From: Cupriavidus yeoncheonensis
GTDB lineage: Bacteria; Pseudomonadota; Gammaproteobacteria; Burkholderiales; Burkholderiaceae
DNA: 64,000 bases
Assembly: GCF_905397275.1 (NCBI RefSeq)
Contig: NZ_CAJPUY010000012.1
Span: 1-64,000 of the forward strand
Reading direction: 5' to 3'
The notes under the pieces were generated by a model that was given only the letters and a program-made list of their open reading frames with translations, was not told the origin of the DNA and did no database searches. This document shows positions 56,342 to 64,000 of this stretch, in pieces. A program made the translations under genes and the position numbers. Positions within the stretch are counted from its first letter, which is position 1. Each line of letters starts with the position of its first letter.

Positions 56342-57550
56342 ATGCAAGCCCCCCTTCCGCCCCTGTCCGCCATCCCCATGCCCGGTCTCCGCGATGCCGA
56401 GGTACTGCACTTCGGGCGCCAGCCCATCGTGAATGCCGCCGGCGATCCGCAGGCCTATGAGCTGCTATACCGGGAAGCCGGCGGAAACTGGGCAGACGTC
56501 CTCGATGACACGGCGGCAACGGCCCAAGTCATCGCACTTGCGCTGGGTGGCACAGGGCTGGACTGGACCTTGCGCAAGCATGCGGGCTTCATCAACCTGG
56601 GGCGGCAACTGCTGCTCGACGACCTGCTGTTGCTGGTCCCGCCCGGGCACTTCGTGCTCGAAGTGCTCGAAAGCGTGCCCATGGATACCTGCGTGCTGCG
56701 GCGCCTGGCGTGGCTGCGGGAGACCGGCTACCGCCTGGCGCTCGACGACGTGGCGGCGCTGACGGCCGACGTTCGCAAGGCGCTGCCCGCGGTCGACTTC
56801 GTCAAGGTCGACTTCCGTTCAGGCAACCGCCTCGATCTTCCGCGCCTGGCCGATGCGGTGCTGCAGGCAGACCGCCTGCTGATTGGCGAGAAGATCGAAA
56901 CCGCCGACGACTTCGCGCTTGCGCAACAACTCGGATTCCATCTGTTCCAGGGCTTCCATTTCGCGCGCCCCGAACCGCTGGCGGCACCGCTGCCGCACCT
57001 GGACCGTGGTGCGCTGGCGCGGCTGCAAACGCTGCTGACGCAAGGCGCGTACTCCGAGGCGCTGCTGGCCGAACTGCATGCCAACCCCGGCCTGGTGGCC
57101 CAGTTGCTGCGGCTCTCCGTGGCGACCGGCGTGCAGCCTGGTGCCGGCTTTGCCAGCGTGCGCGCGCTGCTTGCGGCGCTGGGCCCCCACAGCCTGCAGC
57201 GCTGGGTGCGGCTGCTGCACATCGCGGACGGATTGCGCCTGCCCGGCGAACCCAGCCTGCGCAGCCAGGCGGCACACCGGCGCGCCACCTTCATGGCGCA
57301 GGCAGCGCGCCATGTCCGCCCGCACGATACCGCCTTCGCCGAAGCGGCCTTCCTCACCGGTGTGCTCTCGCTGGCTCCGCTGCCGCCGCACGGTACGCGT
57401 CGTGACATCCAGGACACCTTTCCGGTGACCCAGACGATCCGGGACGCCATTCTCGACGGCCATGGCGAACTGGGTGCGCTGTTGCAGGCCGCCGAGGCTT
57501 ACGAGCGCGGCGGCAACCCGCTGGCCGTGCCGGGCCTCCCCGCCGCGTGA
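56342..57550 (+). CDS. EAL-HDOD cyclic-di-GMP signalling protein (YuxH type)
   Basis: This protein of about 402 residues has an N-terminal EAL domain and a C-terminal HDOD domain. In the EAL part the usual E-A-L is ELL in YELLYRE. DD in LALDDVAAL, K in FVKVDFR, E in GEKIETADDF and QGF in FQGFHF are kept, so phosphodiesterase activity is possible but uncertain. In related bacteria YuxH-type proteins affect motility. It is divergent from the FNR-flhDC unit. No good ribosome site precedes the ATG at 56342; a TTG at 56315 is an alternative. Confidence 0.82.
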   Translation: MQAPLPPLSAIPMPGLRDAEVLHFGRQPIVNAAGDPQAYELLYREAGGNWADVLDDTAATAQVIALALGGTGLDWTLRKHAGFINLGRQLLLDDLLLLVPPGHFVLEVLESVPMDTCVLRRLAWLRETGYRLALDDVAALTADVRKALPAVDFVKVDFRSGNRLDLPRLADAVLQADRLLIGEKIETADDFALAQQLGFHLFQGFHFARPEPLAAPLPHLDRGALARLQTLLTQGAYSEALLAELHANPGLVAQLLRLSVATGVQPGAGFASVRALLAALGPHSLQRWVRLLHIADGLRLPGEPSLRSQAAHRRATFMAQAARHVRPHDTAFAEAAFLTGVLSLAPLPPHGTRRDIQDTFPVTQTIRDAILDGHGELGALLQAAEAYERGGNPLAVPGLPAA

Positions 57551-57688
57551 CGGCGTCGCGCTGAGGCGACGGCGACACTACGCGCCGCGCGCGCGAACCC
57601 CGCCTTTGCCAATTCGAAACCCGCGCAACCACGCGCTGCGACACACTGCCGCTTTCCATCGCCAAAACTTGACAGAGGGGAGACAGCG

Positions 57689-58663
57689 ATGAAGAGCTGG
57701 TTCAAGCATGCGGCCGCAGGGCTGCTGGTTTCGCTGGCGGCGGCCGGCAGCGCTTTCGCGGCGTACCCGGACAAGCCGGTACGGCTGGTGGTGCCCTTCC
57801 CGCCGGGCGGCGCCACGGACCTCCTGGCGCGCGAAGTCGGCAATGCGCTGTCGGTGCGGCTGGGGCAACCGGTCGTCATCGACAACCGTCCGGGTGCCGG
57901 CGGCAATATCGCCGCGATTGCCGTGGCGCGCGCCCCGGCCGACGGCTACACGCTGTTGTTCGGTACGTTCGGCTCGCTGGCCGTCAACAAGAGCCTCTAC
58001 GACAAGCCTGGCTACGATCCGCTCAAGGACTTCGCGCCGGTGGCTTCCGTCGCCTACCTGCCCAACGTGCTGGTCGTGCACCCGTCGGTGCCCGCGCGCA
58101 CCGTGCCGGAGTTGCTGGCGCTGGCGCGCAAGGAGCCCGGCAAGCTCACCTATGGCTCGTTCGGCAATGGTTCGTCCTCGCACCTGGCGGGTGAACTGTT
58201 TACGCATATGGCGGGAGTCAATATCACGCACATCCCTTACAAGGGCAGCGCCGCGTCCATGACGGACCTGATCGGCGGGCGCCTGACCATGATGTTCGAC
58301 AGCGTATCCACGGCGTTGCCGTACATCCGCGACGGCCGCGTGCGCCCGCTGGCGGTCACGACGCAGACGCCGTCTGAACAATTGCCTGGAGTGCCGACGC
58401 TGGCGGCTGCCGGCGTACCGGGCTATGAGCTGACGGCCTGGTTCGGCGTCGTGGCGCCGGCCGGCACGCCCAAGGCCGTGGTCGACCGGCTCAACGCCGA
58501 GATCGTGGCGTCGCTGAAACAACCGGAAATGGCCGGCAAGCTGGCGAGCCAGGGCACGGTGCCGTTCCCGGCCACGCCTGCGCAGTTTGGCAGCTATATC
58601 CGCGCCCAGTACGAGAAGTGGGATGCGCTGATCAAGTCAGCCAACATCCGCGTGGAGCAATAA
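57689..58663 (+). CDS. Bug/TctC-family solute-binding protein (third copy)
   Basis: This 324-residue periplasmic protein has a signal peptide ending AFAAYP, then PDKPVRLVVPFPPGGATDLL and VIDNRPGAGGNIA. A strong GAGGGGAGACAGCG site precedes the ATG. It converges on the IclR pair. Its ligand may be the aromatic acid handled by the operon at 60630, given that IclR regulators often control such genes. No TctAB partner is nearby. Confidence 0.9.
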   Translation: MKSWFKHAAAGLLVSLAAAGSAFAAYPDKPVRLVVPFPPGGATDLLAREVGNALSVRLGQPVVIDNRPGAGGNIAAIAVARAPADGYTLLFGTFGSLAVNKSLYDKPGYDPLKDFAPVASVAYLPNVLVVHPSVPARTVPELLALARKEPGKLTYGSFGNGSSSHLAGELFTHMAGVNITHIPYKGSAASMTDLIGGRLTMMFDSVSTALPYIRDGRVRPLAVTTQTPSEQLPGVPTLAAAGVPGYELTAWFGVVAPAGTPKAVVDRLNAEIVASLKQPEMAGKLASQGTVPFPATPAQFGSYIRAQYEKWDALIKSANIRVEQ

Positions 58664-58696
58664 GGGAGCAATAAGCCGCTGAATCCTGCGGCGCAT

Positions 58697-59536
58697 TCAA
58701 GCCGGCGCCGGCATGGCGCCAAAGCGCCACGAAAGCCGGTGCGCCGCCTGGCGCACCAGTTCGGCCGTGGCACCTTGCGTGCCGCTGTCGAAACTGCCGG
58801 TCGACCCCATCACCGCCACCACCAGCGCCAGGCTGCCCGTATGATCGAACACCGGCGCCGCGAGCGTGTCGATGCCGGGCACGGGCCGGCTCAGCGCGTT
58901 GTCGACCTGCTCGCTGCGCACCCGCGCCAGCCGGCCCGCATAGTCCGAAGCAAGCTTGCCGTCATCGCCAAGCACCTCGGCTGGCGCGGCGCCGGCCATG
59001 CGCAGGTCGTCGCGCGCGAGCAGGCCAGCCAGCACGTTCTCCGGCAGGTACGCCGCCATGGTGCGGCCGATCGCGGTATTGACCAGCGAAAGCACCGTGC
59101 CGACGCGCAGGCTCACATGCTGCGGCCGTGCCGATTCCTCCAGCCGGACCACGGTCGGCCCCAGCGGTCCGAGCACCGCCATGGCCACGCTCAGGCCCGT
59201 AGCACCCGCGAGCTCGATGATTTCCGGCTCGGCTTCGCGCGTCGGCGACAGACGCTGCAGGGCGATCAGCCCCAATTCGAGGCTCAGCGGTCCGCACAGG
59301 AAGTTGCCCGCGGCATCGCGCGAGAGCAGGCCGGTCTTCTGCAGGCTGACCAGGTGCGGAAACGCCTTGGCCGGCGCCATGCCTGCCGCCTGCGCCAGGT
59401 CGCGCAGCGGCAGCGGCCTGCCTGCCGCCACCAGCGCCGCCAGCAGTTGTCCGGTACTGTCGAGCGACTGGATGCCGCGCTGTGGCTTGCCCCCATCGCC
59501 GCTCCGGTCATCGTTCGGGGCCGCTGGCGTACTCAT
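58697..59536 (-). CDS. IclR-family transcriptional regulator (downstream copy)
   Basis: This 279-residue regulator has an N-terminal winged helix (GIQSLDSTGQLLAALVAAGR, LRDLAQAAGMAPAKAFPHLV) and a C-terminal IclR effector domain (GLSVAMAVLGPLGPTVVRLE, ending near SFDSGTQGATAELVRQAAHRL). Its ATG overlaps the stop of the other IclR gene. The two are related and probably arose by duplication. Confidence 0.9.
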   Translation of the reverse strand: MSTPAAPNDDRSGDGGKPQRGIQSLDSTGQLLAALVAAGRPLPLRDLAQAAGMAPAKAFPHLVSLQKTGLLSRDAAGNFLCGPLSLELGLIALQRLSPTREAEPEIIELAGATGLSVAMAVLGPLGPTVVRLEESARPQHVSLRVGTVLSLVNTAIGRTMAAYLPENVLAGLLARDDLRMAGAAPAEVLGDDGKLASDYAGRLARVRSEQVDNALSRPVPGIDTLAAPVFDHTGSLALVVAVMGSTGSFDSGTQGATAELVRQAAHRLSWRFGAMPAPA

Positions 59537-60339
59537 GCTTGTCCAAGGTTCGTGCCGATGGCGTGGGCGGTCGCCTGCAGCGCCGTCGCCACCGGTCCCT
59601 TCCAGTCCACGTCAATGGTGCCCGTGGAGCCGACTACGGTCAGTACCAGCCTCAACGCGCCGCCGGCATCGAGCACGGGCACGCTCAGGCTGCTGACGGC
59701 CGGGCTCGGCGCATCAATGCTGCGTTCGATGCCGCGTGTGCGAATCGCTTCAAGTGCGGCGTCGAACGCGGCGCGATCTGCGGCGCGATCTGCGGCGCTG
59801 GCCTGCGGCTGCTGCTGCCGCCAGATCGCCTCCCAACCCGCACGGGGCCGGAACGCGCAATAGACGCGCCCCGTTGCCGTAGCCGCCAGCGCCATCACGG
59901 TGCCGACGTGCAGGTTCACGTGCAGCGGTGCCGCAGCCGGCACGTAGCGCACGATGGCGGGCCCCTGCGGGCCGGCGATGCTGATCGCCACGCTGAAACC
60001 CGTGGCCTGGGCCAGTTCGTCCACGCGCGGCACGGCAGCGCGGTAGGCCGGGTCGGATTCCAGGTGCATCATGCCAAGCTGCAGCGACAGCGGGCCCGGT
60101 TCGTAGCGGCCCGACAAATGGTCGCGCTTGATCAGCCCGAGCCGTGTCAGGCTGACCAGGTAAGCATGGGCCTGCGCGGCCGCCAGCTGTGCCGCGTCCG
60201 CCAGTTCAACGAGCGTCATTGGCGCACGCGCCGCCGCGAGCGCGCCCAGGAACCGGCCGGCGACTTCCACGCTCTGGATGCCGCGCTGCACCTTCTCTTC
60301 GCCTTCCGCCCGCGCCGTCTTGCGCCCCGCTGCCACCAT
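59533..60339 (-). CDS. IclR-family transcriptional regulator (upstream copy)
   Basis: This 268-residue regulator has a winged helix (GIQSVEVAGRFLGALAAARA, LVELADAAQLAAAQAHAYLV) and an effector domain (GFSVAISIAGPQGPAIVRYV). It is divergent from the MBL/monooxygenase operon, which it most likely controls. The product may mix with the second IclR into hetero-oligomers, since the genes are coupled. Confidence 0.9.
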   Translation of the reverse strand: MVAAGRKTARAEGEEKVQRGIQSVEVAGRFLGALAAARAPMTLVELADAAQLAAAQAHAYLVSLTRLGLIKRDHLSGRYEPGPLSLQLGMMHLESDPAYRAAVPRVDELAQATGFSVAISIAGPQGPAIVRYVPAAAPLHVNLHVGTVMALAATATGRVYCAFRPRAGWEAIWRQQQPQASAADRAADRAAFDAALEAIRTRGIERSIDAPSPAVSSLSVPVLDAGGALRLVLTVVGSTGTIDVDWKGPVATALQATAHAIGTNLGQA

Positions 60340-60390
60340 CGTCGTCTCCGGAAAGCCCAGATATTAATCGAACGTCACCGGGACCAGCCG

Positions 60391-60402
60391 CACCGTTCGG
60401 TG
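60391..60402. promoter_or_regulatory. CACCG-TT-CGGTG palindrome in the IclR/MBL gap
   Basis: A perfect 12-base dyad lies 52 bases upstream of the IclR start, in the divergent gap. It is a candidate operator, though IclR sites vary and no consensus was applied. Confidence 0.35.
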
Positions 60403-60440
60403 TTTACCCGAGACTTTTCGCCTCTGATCGAAGATTATTC

Positions 60441-60461
60441 ATAGGCTAACCGATTAGCTAT
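60441..60461. promoter_or_regulatory. GCTAA-CCGA-TTAGC dyad in the AT-rich MBL promoter
   Basis: GCTAA (60445-60449) and TTAGC (60454-60458) with flanking ATAG and TAT form a longer imperfect palindrome in the most AT-rich part of the gap. A regulator or promoter element for the MBL operon is plausible. Confidence 0.4.
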
Positions 60462-60629
60462 TGATTAATTTTTTCGAGTTTCCTAAGATGGCACTACCCC
60501 GTCGCGCAACGCACCGTACACGCTGCGACCAGACCAGGATCAACGAACGGGGCGAGACAGCCGCGCGGTGCCGCGCAAAGGAATCTCGTGCCGCTGTCCC
60601 GCCCGCCCCCCATAAAGAGGACCGACAGC

Positions 60630-61589
60630 ATGAGCAAGGCATTCGCATCCCAGGCCGACCTGGAAGCCAAGCAGATCACCTTCACCCAGTTATCCGAGAA
60701 CGCCTATGCCTACACGGCCGAAGGCGACCCCAACTCCGGCGTGATCATCGGCGACGATGGCGTGATCATCATCGACACCACGGCCACCCCGGCCATGGCT
60801 CAGGACCTGATCGCCAGGATCCGCTCGGTCACGGACAAGCCCATCAAGTACGTCGTGCTGTCCCACTACCATGCAGTGCGCGTCCTGGGCGCCTCCGCGT
60901 ACTTCGCCGAGGGCGCGCAGCAGATCATCGCCAGCCGCGGCACCTACGAAATGATCGTGGAGCGCGGCGAGGCCGACATGAAGTCGGAGATCGAACGCTT
61001 CCCGCGCCTGTTCGCCGGCGTCGAGACCGTGCCGGGCCTGACCTGGCCCACGCTGGTGTTCGAGAAGGAAATCACGCTGTTCCTGGGCAAGCTGGAAGTC
61101 CGCATCGCCCACCTCGGCTCCGGCCATACCAAGGGTGACACCGTGGTGTGGCTGCCGTCGCAGAAGGTGCTGTTCTCGGGCGACCTGGTCGAGTACGACG
61201 CGGCCTGCTACTGCGGCGACGCCCAGCTCGCCGATTGGCCCGCCACGCTCGACGCGCTGGCCGCGCTGCAGCCCGAGAAGCTCGTCCCCGGCCGCGGTCC
61301 GGCGCTGACCACGCCCGAGGAGGTCGGCAGGGGCATTGCCTACACCAAGGATTTCGTCACCACGCTGTTCCAGGCCGGCAAGGAAGCCGTGGACGAGAAG
61401 CTTGACCTGAAGGCGGCCATGGCCCACACGCGCCGCGCCATGGACCCGAAGTTCGGCCAGGTCTTCATCTACGAGCACTGCCTGCCGTTCGACGTCTCGC
61501 GCGCCTACGACGAAGCCAGCGGCATCCGCCATCCGCGCATCTGGACCGCGCAGCGCGACAAGGACATGTGGGCCGCGCTGCAGGACTGA
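60630..61589 (+). CDS. Metallo-beta-lactamase-fold protein with altered metal motif
   Basis: This 319-residue MBL-fold protein has the first metal motif as His79-Tyr-His81-Ala-Val-Arg, so the Asp and His of HxHxDH are replaced. His166 in SGHTKGD and Asp185 in FSGD are kept, as is a late His in IYEHCLPF. One metal site is therefore likely lost or rebuilt, and activity may be one-metal or altered. It starts the operon with the monooxygenase, where lactone or ester hydrolysis would fit. The ATG at 60630 has AAAGAGGACC before it. Confidence 0.8.
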   Translation: MSKAFASQADLEAKQITFTQLSENAYAYTAEGDPNSGVIIGDDGVIIIDTTATPAMAQDLIARIRSVTDKPIKYVVLSHYHAVRVLGASAYFAEGAQQIIASRGTYEMIVERGEADMKSEIERFPRLFAGVETVPGLTWPTLVFEKEITLFLGKLEVRIAHLGSGHTKGDTVVWLPSQKVLFSGDLVEYDAACYCGDAQLADWPATLDALAALQPEKLVPGRGPALTTPEEVGRGIAYTKDFVTTLFQAGKEAVDEKLDLKAAMAHTRRAMDPKFGQVFIYEHCLPFDVSRAYDEASGIRHPRIWTAQRDKDMWAALQD

Positions 61590-61661
61590 CCCGCGGACGG
61601 AAGGACAGAGGGACGCAAGGACGGAACATAAGACTGAACGAGAGTGGACGGAGACATAGGC

Positions 61662-63386
61662 ATGACCATCGATTACCAGCGCCTGTCATTCGAGTACCAG
61701 CCGTGCGCGGAACAGCGCGACGGGCAAGCGGGCGGCAGGGTCCATCCTGTCGTCGTGGTCGGTGCCGGGCCCATCGGCCTGGCGACCGCCATCGATCTGG
61801 CCCAGCGTGGCGTGCGCGTGGTGCTGGTCGACGACGACTGCACCCTGTCGACCGGCTCGCGCGCCATCTGCTTCGCCAAGCGCACGCTGGACATCTTCGA
61901 CCGCCTGGGCTGCGGCCAGCGCATGGTCGACACCGGCGTAAGCTGGAACGTGGGCCGCGTGTTCCTGCGCGACCAGCAGGTCTACAGCTTTGACCTGCTG
62001 CCCGAGGCGGGCCATCGCCGCCCCGCCTTCATCAACCTGCAGCAGTACTACGTCGAAGGCTACCTGCTCGATCGTGCGCTGGAATTGCCCAACATCGAGA
62101 TCCGCTGGCGCAACAAGGTGGTCGGACTCGAACGACGCCAGGCCGGGACGGCCGACGAGAACGTCGCGCTGACGATCGAAACGCCGGACGGTCATTACAC
62201 GCTGGCCGCCCGCTACGTGGTGGCGGCCGACGGCTCGCGCAGCCCGGTGCGCCAGCTGCTGGGCCTGGACAGCAAGGGCCGCACCTTCAGGGACCGCTTC
62301 CTGATCGCCGACGTGAAGATGGAGGCGGACTTTCCCACCGAGCGCTGGTTCTGGTTCGACCCGCCCTTCCACCCGAACCAGTCGGTGCTGCTGCACCGCC
62401 AGCCCGACAATGTCTGGCGCATCGACTTCCAGCTCGGCTGGGATGCCGACCCCGTCCTGGAGAAGACGCCCGAGCGCGTGATCCCTCGCGTGCAGGCACT
62501 GCTGGGCCCTGACGCGAAGTTCACGCTGGAATGGGTCAGCGTCTATACGTTCTCGTGCCTGCGCATGGACAGCTTCCGCCACGGCAACGTGCTGTTCGCG
62601 GGCGACTCGGCGCACGGCGTCTCGCCGTTCGGTGCGCGCGGCGCCAACAGCGGCGTGCAGGATGCCGAGAACCTGGCCTGGAAGCTCGCCTACGTGCTGC
62701 AAGGCCGTGCCGCGGACAAGCTGCTCGACACCTACGCGAGCGAACGCGAGTACGCCGCCGACGAGAACCTCCTCAACTCCACCCGCGCGACGGATTTCAT
62801 CACGCCGAAAAGCCCGGTCAGCCGCCTGTTCCGCGATGCCGTGCTGGGCCTGTCCCGTCGCCACGCCTTTGCGCGCGGCCTGGTCAACAGCGGCCGCCTA
62901 TCGGTGCCAGCGGTGCTGCACGGATCGCCGCTCAACACGCCCGACGCGGACGGCCTCGGCGGCGCCATGGTGCCCGGCGCGGCCTGCGTGGACGCTCCGG
63001 TTTCCGATGCGCATGGCGCGGGCTGGCTGCTCCAGCATCTCGGCGGTGAATTCACCGGGCTGGTATTCGGCACGCCGGACAGCCTCGACAGCGACAGCCG
63101 CGTCGCGCTCGAACAACTGGAGCAGTCCGGCTTGCCGATTCGCCTAGTGTTCATCGGCACGCCGGCGCAGCCCGCGTCCGCCAGCCCGGTCTTGCGCGAT
63201 GATGAAGGGCTTGCGGCGCAGCGCTACAGCGCCGCACCGGGCACCTTCTACCTGATCCGGCCGGACCAGCATGTCTGCGCACGCTGGCGCCGCATCGATG
63301 CGCAATGCATCGGCGACGCGCTGGCCCGCGCGAGCGGCGCGCACCTGCCCGGCAGTGCACAGCAACCGGCCGCCATGGCGGCATAA
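61662..63386 (+). CDS. Class A FAD-dependent aromatic monooxygenase
   Basis: This 574-residue flavoprotein has GAGPIGLATAIDLAQRG (FAD), the DG motif in VVAADGSRSPVR and the GD motif in LFAGDSAHGVSPFGARGAN. A C-terminal thioredoxin-like domain follows (YLIRPDQHVCARW), as in phenol-hydroxylase-like enzymes. It should hydroxylate an aromatic or related ring with NAD(P)H and O2. The ATG at 61662 follows GGAGACATAGGC; an upstream GTG adds six residues. It is the likely key enzyme of the operon. Confidence 0.9.
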   Translation: MTIDYQRLSFEYQPCAEQRDGQAGGRVHPVVVVGAGPIGLATAIDLAQRGVRVVLVDDDCTLSTGSRAICFAKRTLDIFDRLGCGQRMVDTGVSWNVGRVFLRDQQVYSFDLLPEAGHRRPAFINLQQYYVEGYLLDRALELPNIEIRWRNKVVGLERRQAGTADENVALTIETPDGHYTLAARYVVAADGSRSPVRQLLGLDSKGRTFRDRFLIADVKMEADFPTERWFWFDPPFHPNQSVLLHRQPDNVWRIDFQLGWDADPVLEKTPERVIPRVQALLGPDAKFTLEWVSVYTFSCLRMDSFRHGNVLFAGDSAHGVSPFGARGANSGVQDAENLAWKLAYVLQGRAADKLLDTYASEREYAADENLLNSTRATDFITPKSPVSRLFRDAVLGLSRRHAFARGLVNSGRLSVPAVLHGSPLNTPDADGLGGAMVPGAACVDAPVSDAHGAGWLLQHLGGEFTGLVFGTPDSLDSDSRVALEQLEQSGLPIRLVFIGTPAQPASASPVLRDDEGLAAQRYSAAPGTFYLIRPDQHVCARWRRIDAQCIGDALARASGAHLPGSAQQPAAMAA

Positions 63387-63433
63387 GGCCTGACGGACAA
63401 CAGGCCGCCCCCACAGAATACGGAGACCACGCC

Positions 63434-63670
63434 ATGCCCAGCCAATCCGCGGCACACACGCTCAATACCCAGCCCAACCTGGCCCGTCCCGACGACTTCT
63501 ACGAAGCGTTGATCGACATGCACCGCGACCTGGACGACGCGCAGAGCCAGGCCGCCAATGCCCAGCTCATCCTGCTGCTCGCCAATCATATCGGCGACCA
63601 CGAGGTGCTGCTCGCGGCCATGCAGGCCGCCCGCGAAGGCATCGCCGGCGACACCGCCGCCGCAAGCTGA
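63434..63670 (+). CDS. DUF2783 small protein
   Basis: This 78-residue protein matches DUF2783, found next to FAD monooxygenases and MBL proteins. LARPDDFYEALIDMHRDLDD and ANAQLILLLANHIGDHEVL are the recognisable blocks. It is probably helical and cytosolic, possibly a small accessory subunit of the monooxygenase. The ATG at 63434 follows CGGAGACCACGCC. The function is not known. Confidence 0.8.
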   Translation: MPSQSAAHTLNTQPNLARPDDFYEALIDMHRDLDDAQSQAANAQLILLLANHIGDHEVLLAAMQAAREGIAGDTAAAS

Positions 63671-63676
63671 CCCTGC

Positions 63677-63699
63677 GGGGCACGCGCGACGCGTGCCCC
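63677..63699 (+). terminator. Perfect 10-bp hairpin between DUF2783 and MFS genes
   Basis: GGGGCACGCG (63677-63686) pairs with CGCGTGCCCC (63690-63699) around CGA, just after the DUF2783 stop. Without a T-run it may attenuate rather than end transcription, lowering transporter expression. Confidence 0.5.
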
Positions 63700-63774
63700 G
63701 ACCCTTCCCGCCCAACCCGTAGCGAAGGCCTGCCAAAGGCCGGCGCGGGCGGCGCTTACACCGGAGACAAAGCA

Positions 63775-64000
63775 ATGAGCAATCTGGCCTCAGGGGCGAT
63801 TGCGGCCCCCGCTTACGCCGCGCATGAAGAAGACGCGCTGTACCGCAAGATCTGGCTGCGCCTGATCCCGTTCCTGTTCGTGTGCTACGTGGTTTCATTC
63901 CTGGACCGCATCAACATCGGCTTTGCCCAGTTGCAGATGAAGCAGGACCTGGGCTTCAGCGACGCCATGTACGGCCTGGGCGCCGCGGTGTTCTACGTCG
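63775..64000 (+). CDS. MFS transporter, N-terminal part (cut by window end)
   Basis: Only the first 75 codons are present. After a polar start, the first membrane helix begins at LIPFLFVCYVVSFLDRINIG, followed by FAQLQMKQDLGFSDAMYGLG, the opening of anion/cation symporter (ACS) family MFS proteins. It should import the aromatic acid for the upstream monooxygenase. CGGAGACAAAGCA precedes the ATG. The frame runs off the window. Confidence 0.85.
   Translation, partial: MSNLASGAIAAPAYAAHEEDALYRKIWLRLIPFLFVCYVVSFLDRINIGFAQLQMKQDLGFSDAMYGLGAAVFYV

Overview
The window is high-GC, densely packed bacterial DNA that looks like a Burkholderiaceae chromosome, most likely Cupriavidus or a close relative. 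This is inferred from gene content: three solitary Bug/TctC-type binding proteins, a monomeric isocitrate dehydrogenase, many acyl-CoA enzymes, an FlhDC pair, and DUF3079 and DUF2783 proteins. No rRNA or tRNA gene, CRISPR array, transposase or phage gene was recognised.

Layout. 1-1060 is a gene-free, repeat-rich stretch: a 30-bp inverted repeat pair, two hairpins and a 59-bp tandem repeat. 1061-6995 holds an orphan PQQ quinohemoprotein alcohol dehydrogenase, a Cys-rich hypothetical protein, an alpha-methylacyl-CoA racemase, a hotdog thioesterase and a Bug binding protein. 7077-12905 holds two divergent giant MalT/LAL-type LuxR regulators. 13164-23258 is a catabolic run: acyl-CoA ligase, acyl-CoA dehydrogenase, SCPx-type thiolase, a split MaoC hydratase pair, SDR, two more acyl-CoA dehydrogenases and a porin. 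It fits CoA-dependent side-chain or ring degradation of an unidentified carboxylic acid.

23359-39912 is the phosphorus block. It has an orphan PstS and a CDP-diacylglycerol pyrophosphatase, then a complete carbon-phosphorus lyase locus. The locus has three arms: phnCDE with an HD-domain phosphonate oxygenase and a GNAT acetyltransferase; a reverse arm phnF-phnM2-DUF1045-phnN; and the core phnGHIJKLM. A GTNTANAC operator half of the GntR/HutC type lies in front of phnG and another in front of phnM2. Pho-box-like sequences lie upstream of phnC and phnG.

39996-46418 is a reverse catabolic operon (ornithine-cyclodeaminase-like enzyme, leaderless PhnD-like protein, CoA-transferase, acyl-CoA dehydrogenase, Bug protein). 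A LysR gene lies divergent to it and has a perfect 15-bp LysR-type dyad at its start. 46519-53802 carries housekeeping and small genes: PPK2, a lipoprotein, monomeric isocitrate dehydrogenase, small secreted or membrane peptides, DUF3079 and succinate-semialdehyde dehydrogenase.

53859-57550 is a regulatory module: an FNR-type iron-sulfur regulator overlapping flhD and flhC, an extra coding frame beyond flhC, and a divergent EAL-HDOD protein. 57689-64000 has a Bug protein, a tandem IclR pair, and a divergent operon of an MBL-fold protein with an altered metal motif, an FAD monooxygenase, a DUF2783 protein and an MFS transporter cut by the window end.

The best candidates for something not well described are the FNR-flhDC-small-frame module, the reverse phn arm with its second PhnM, the LAL-flanked thiolase operon, and the operon pairing a cytosolic PhnD-like protein with an OCD-family enzyme.
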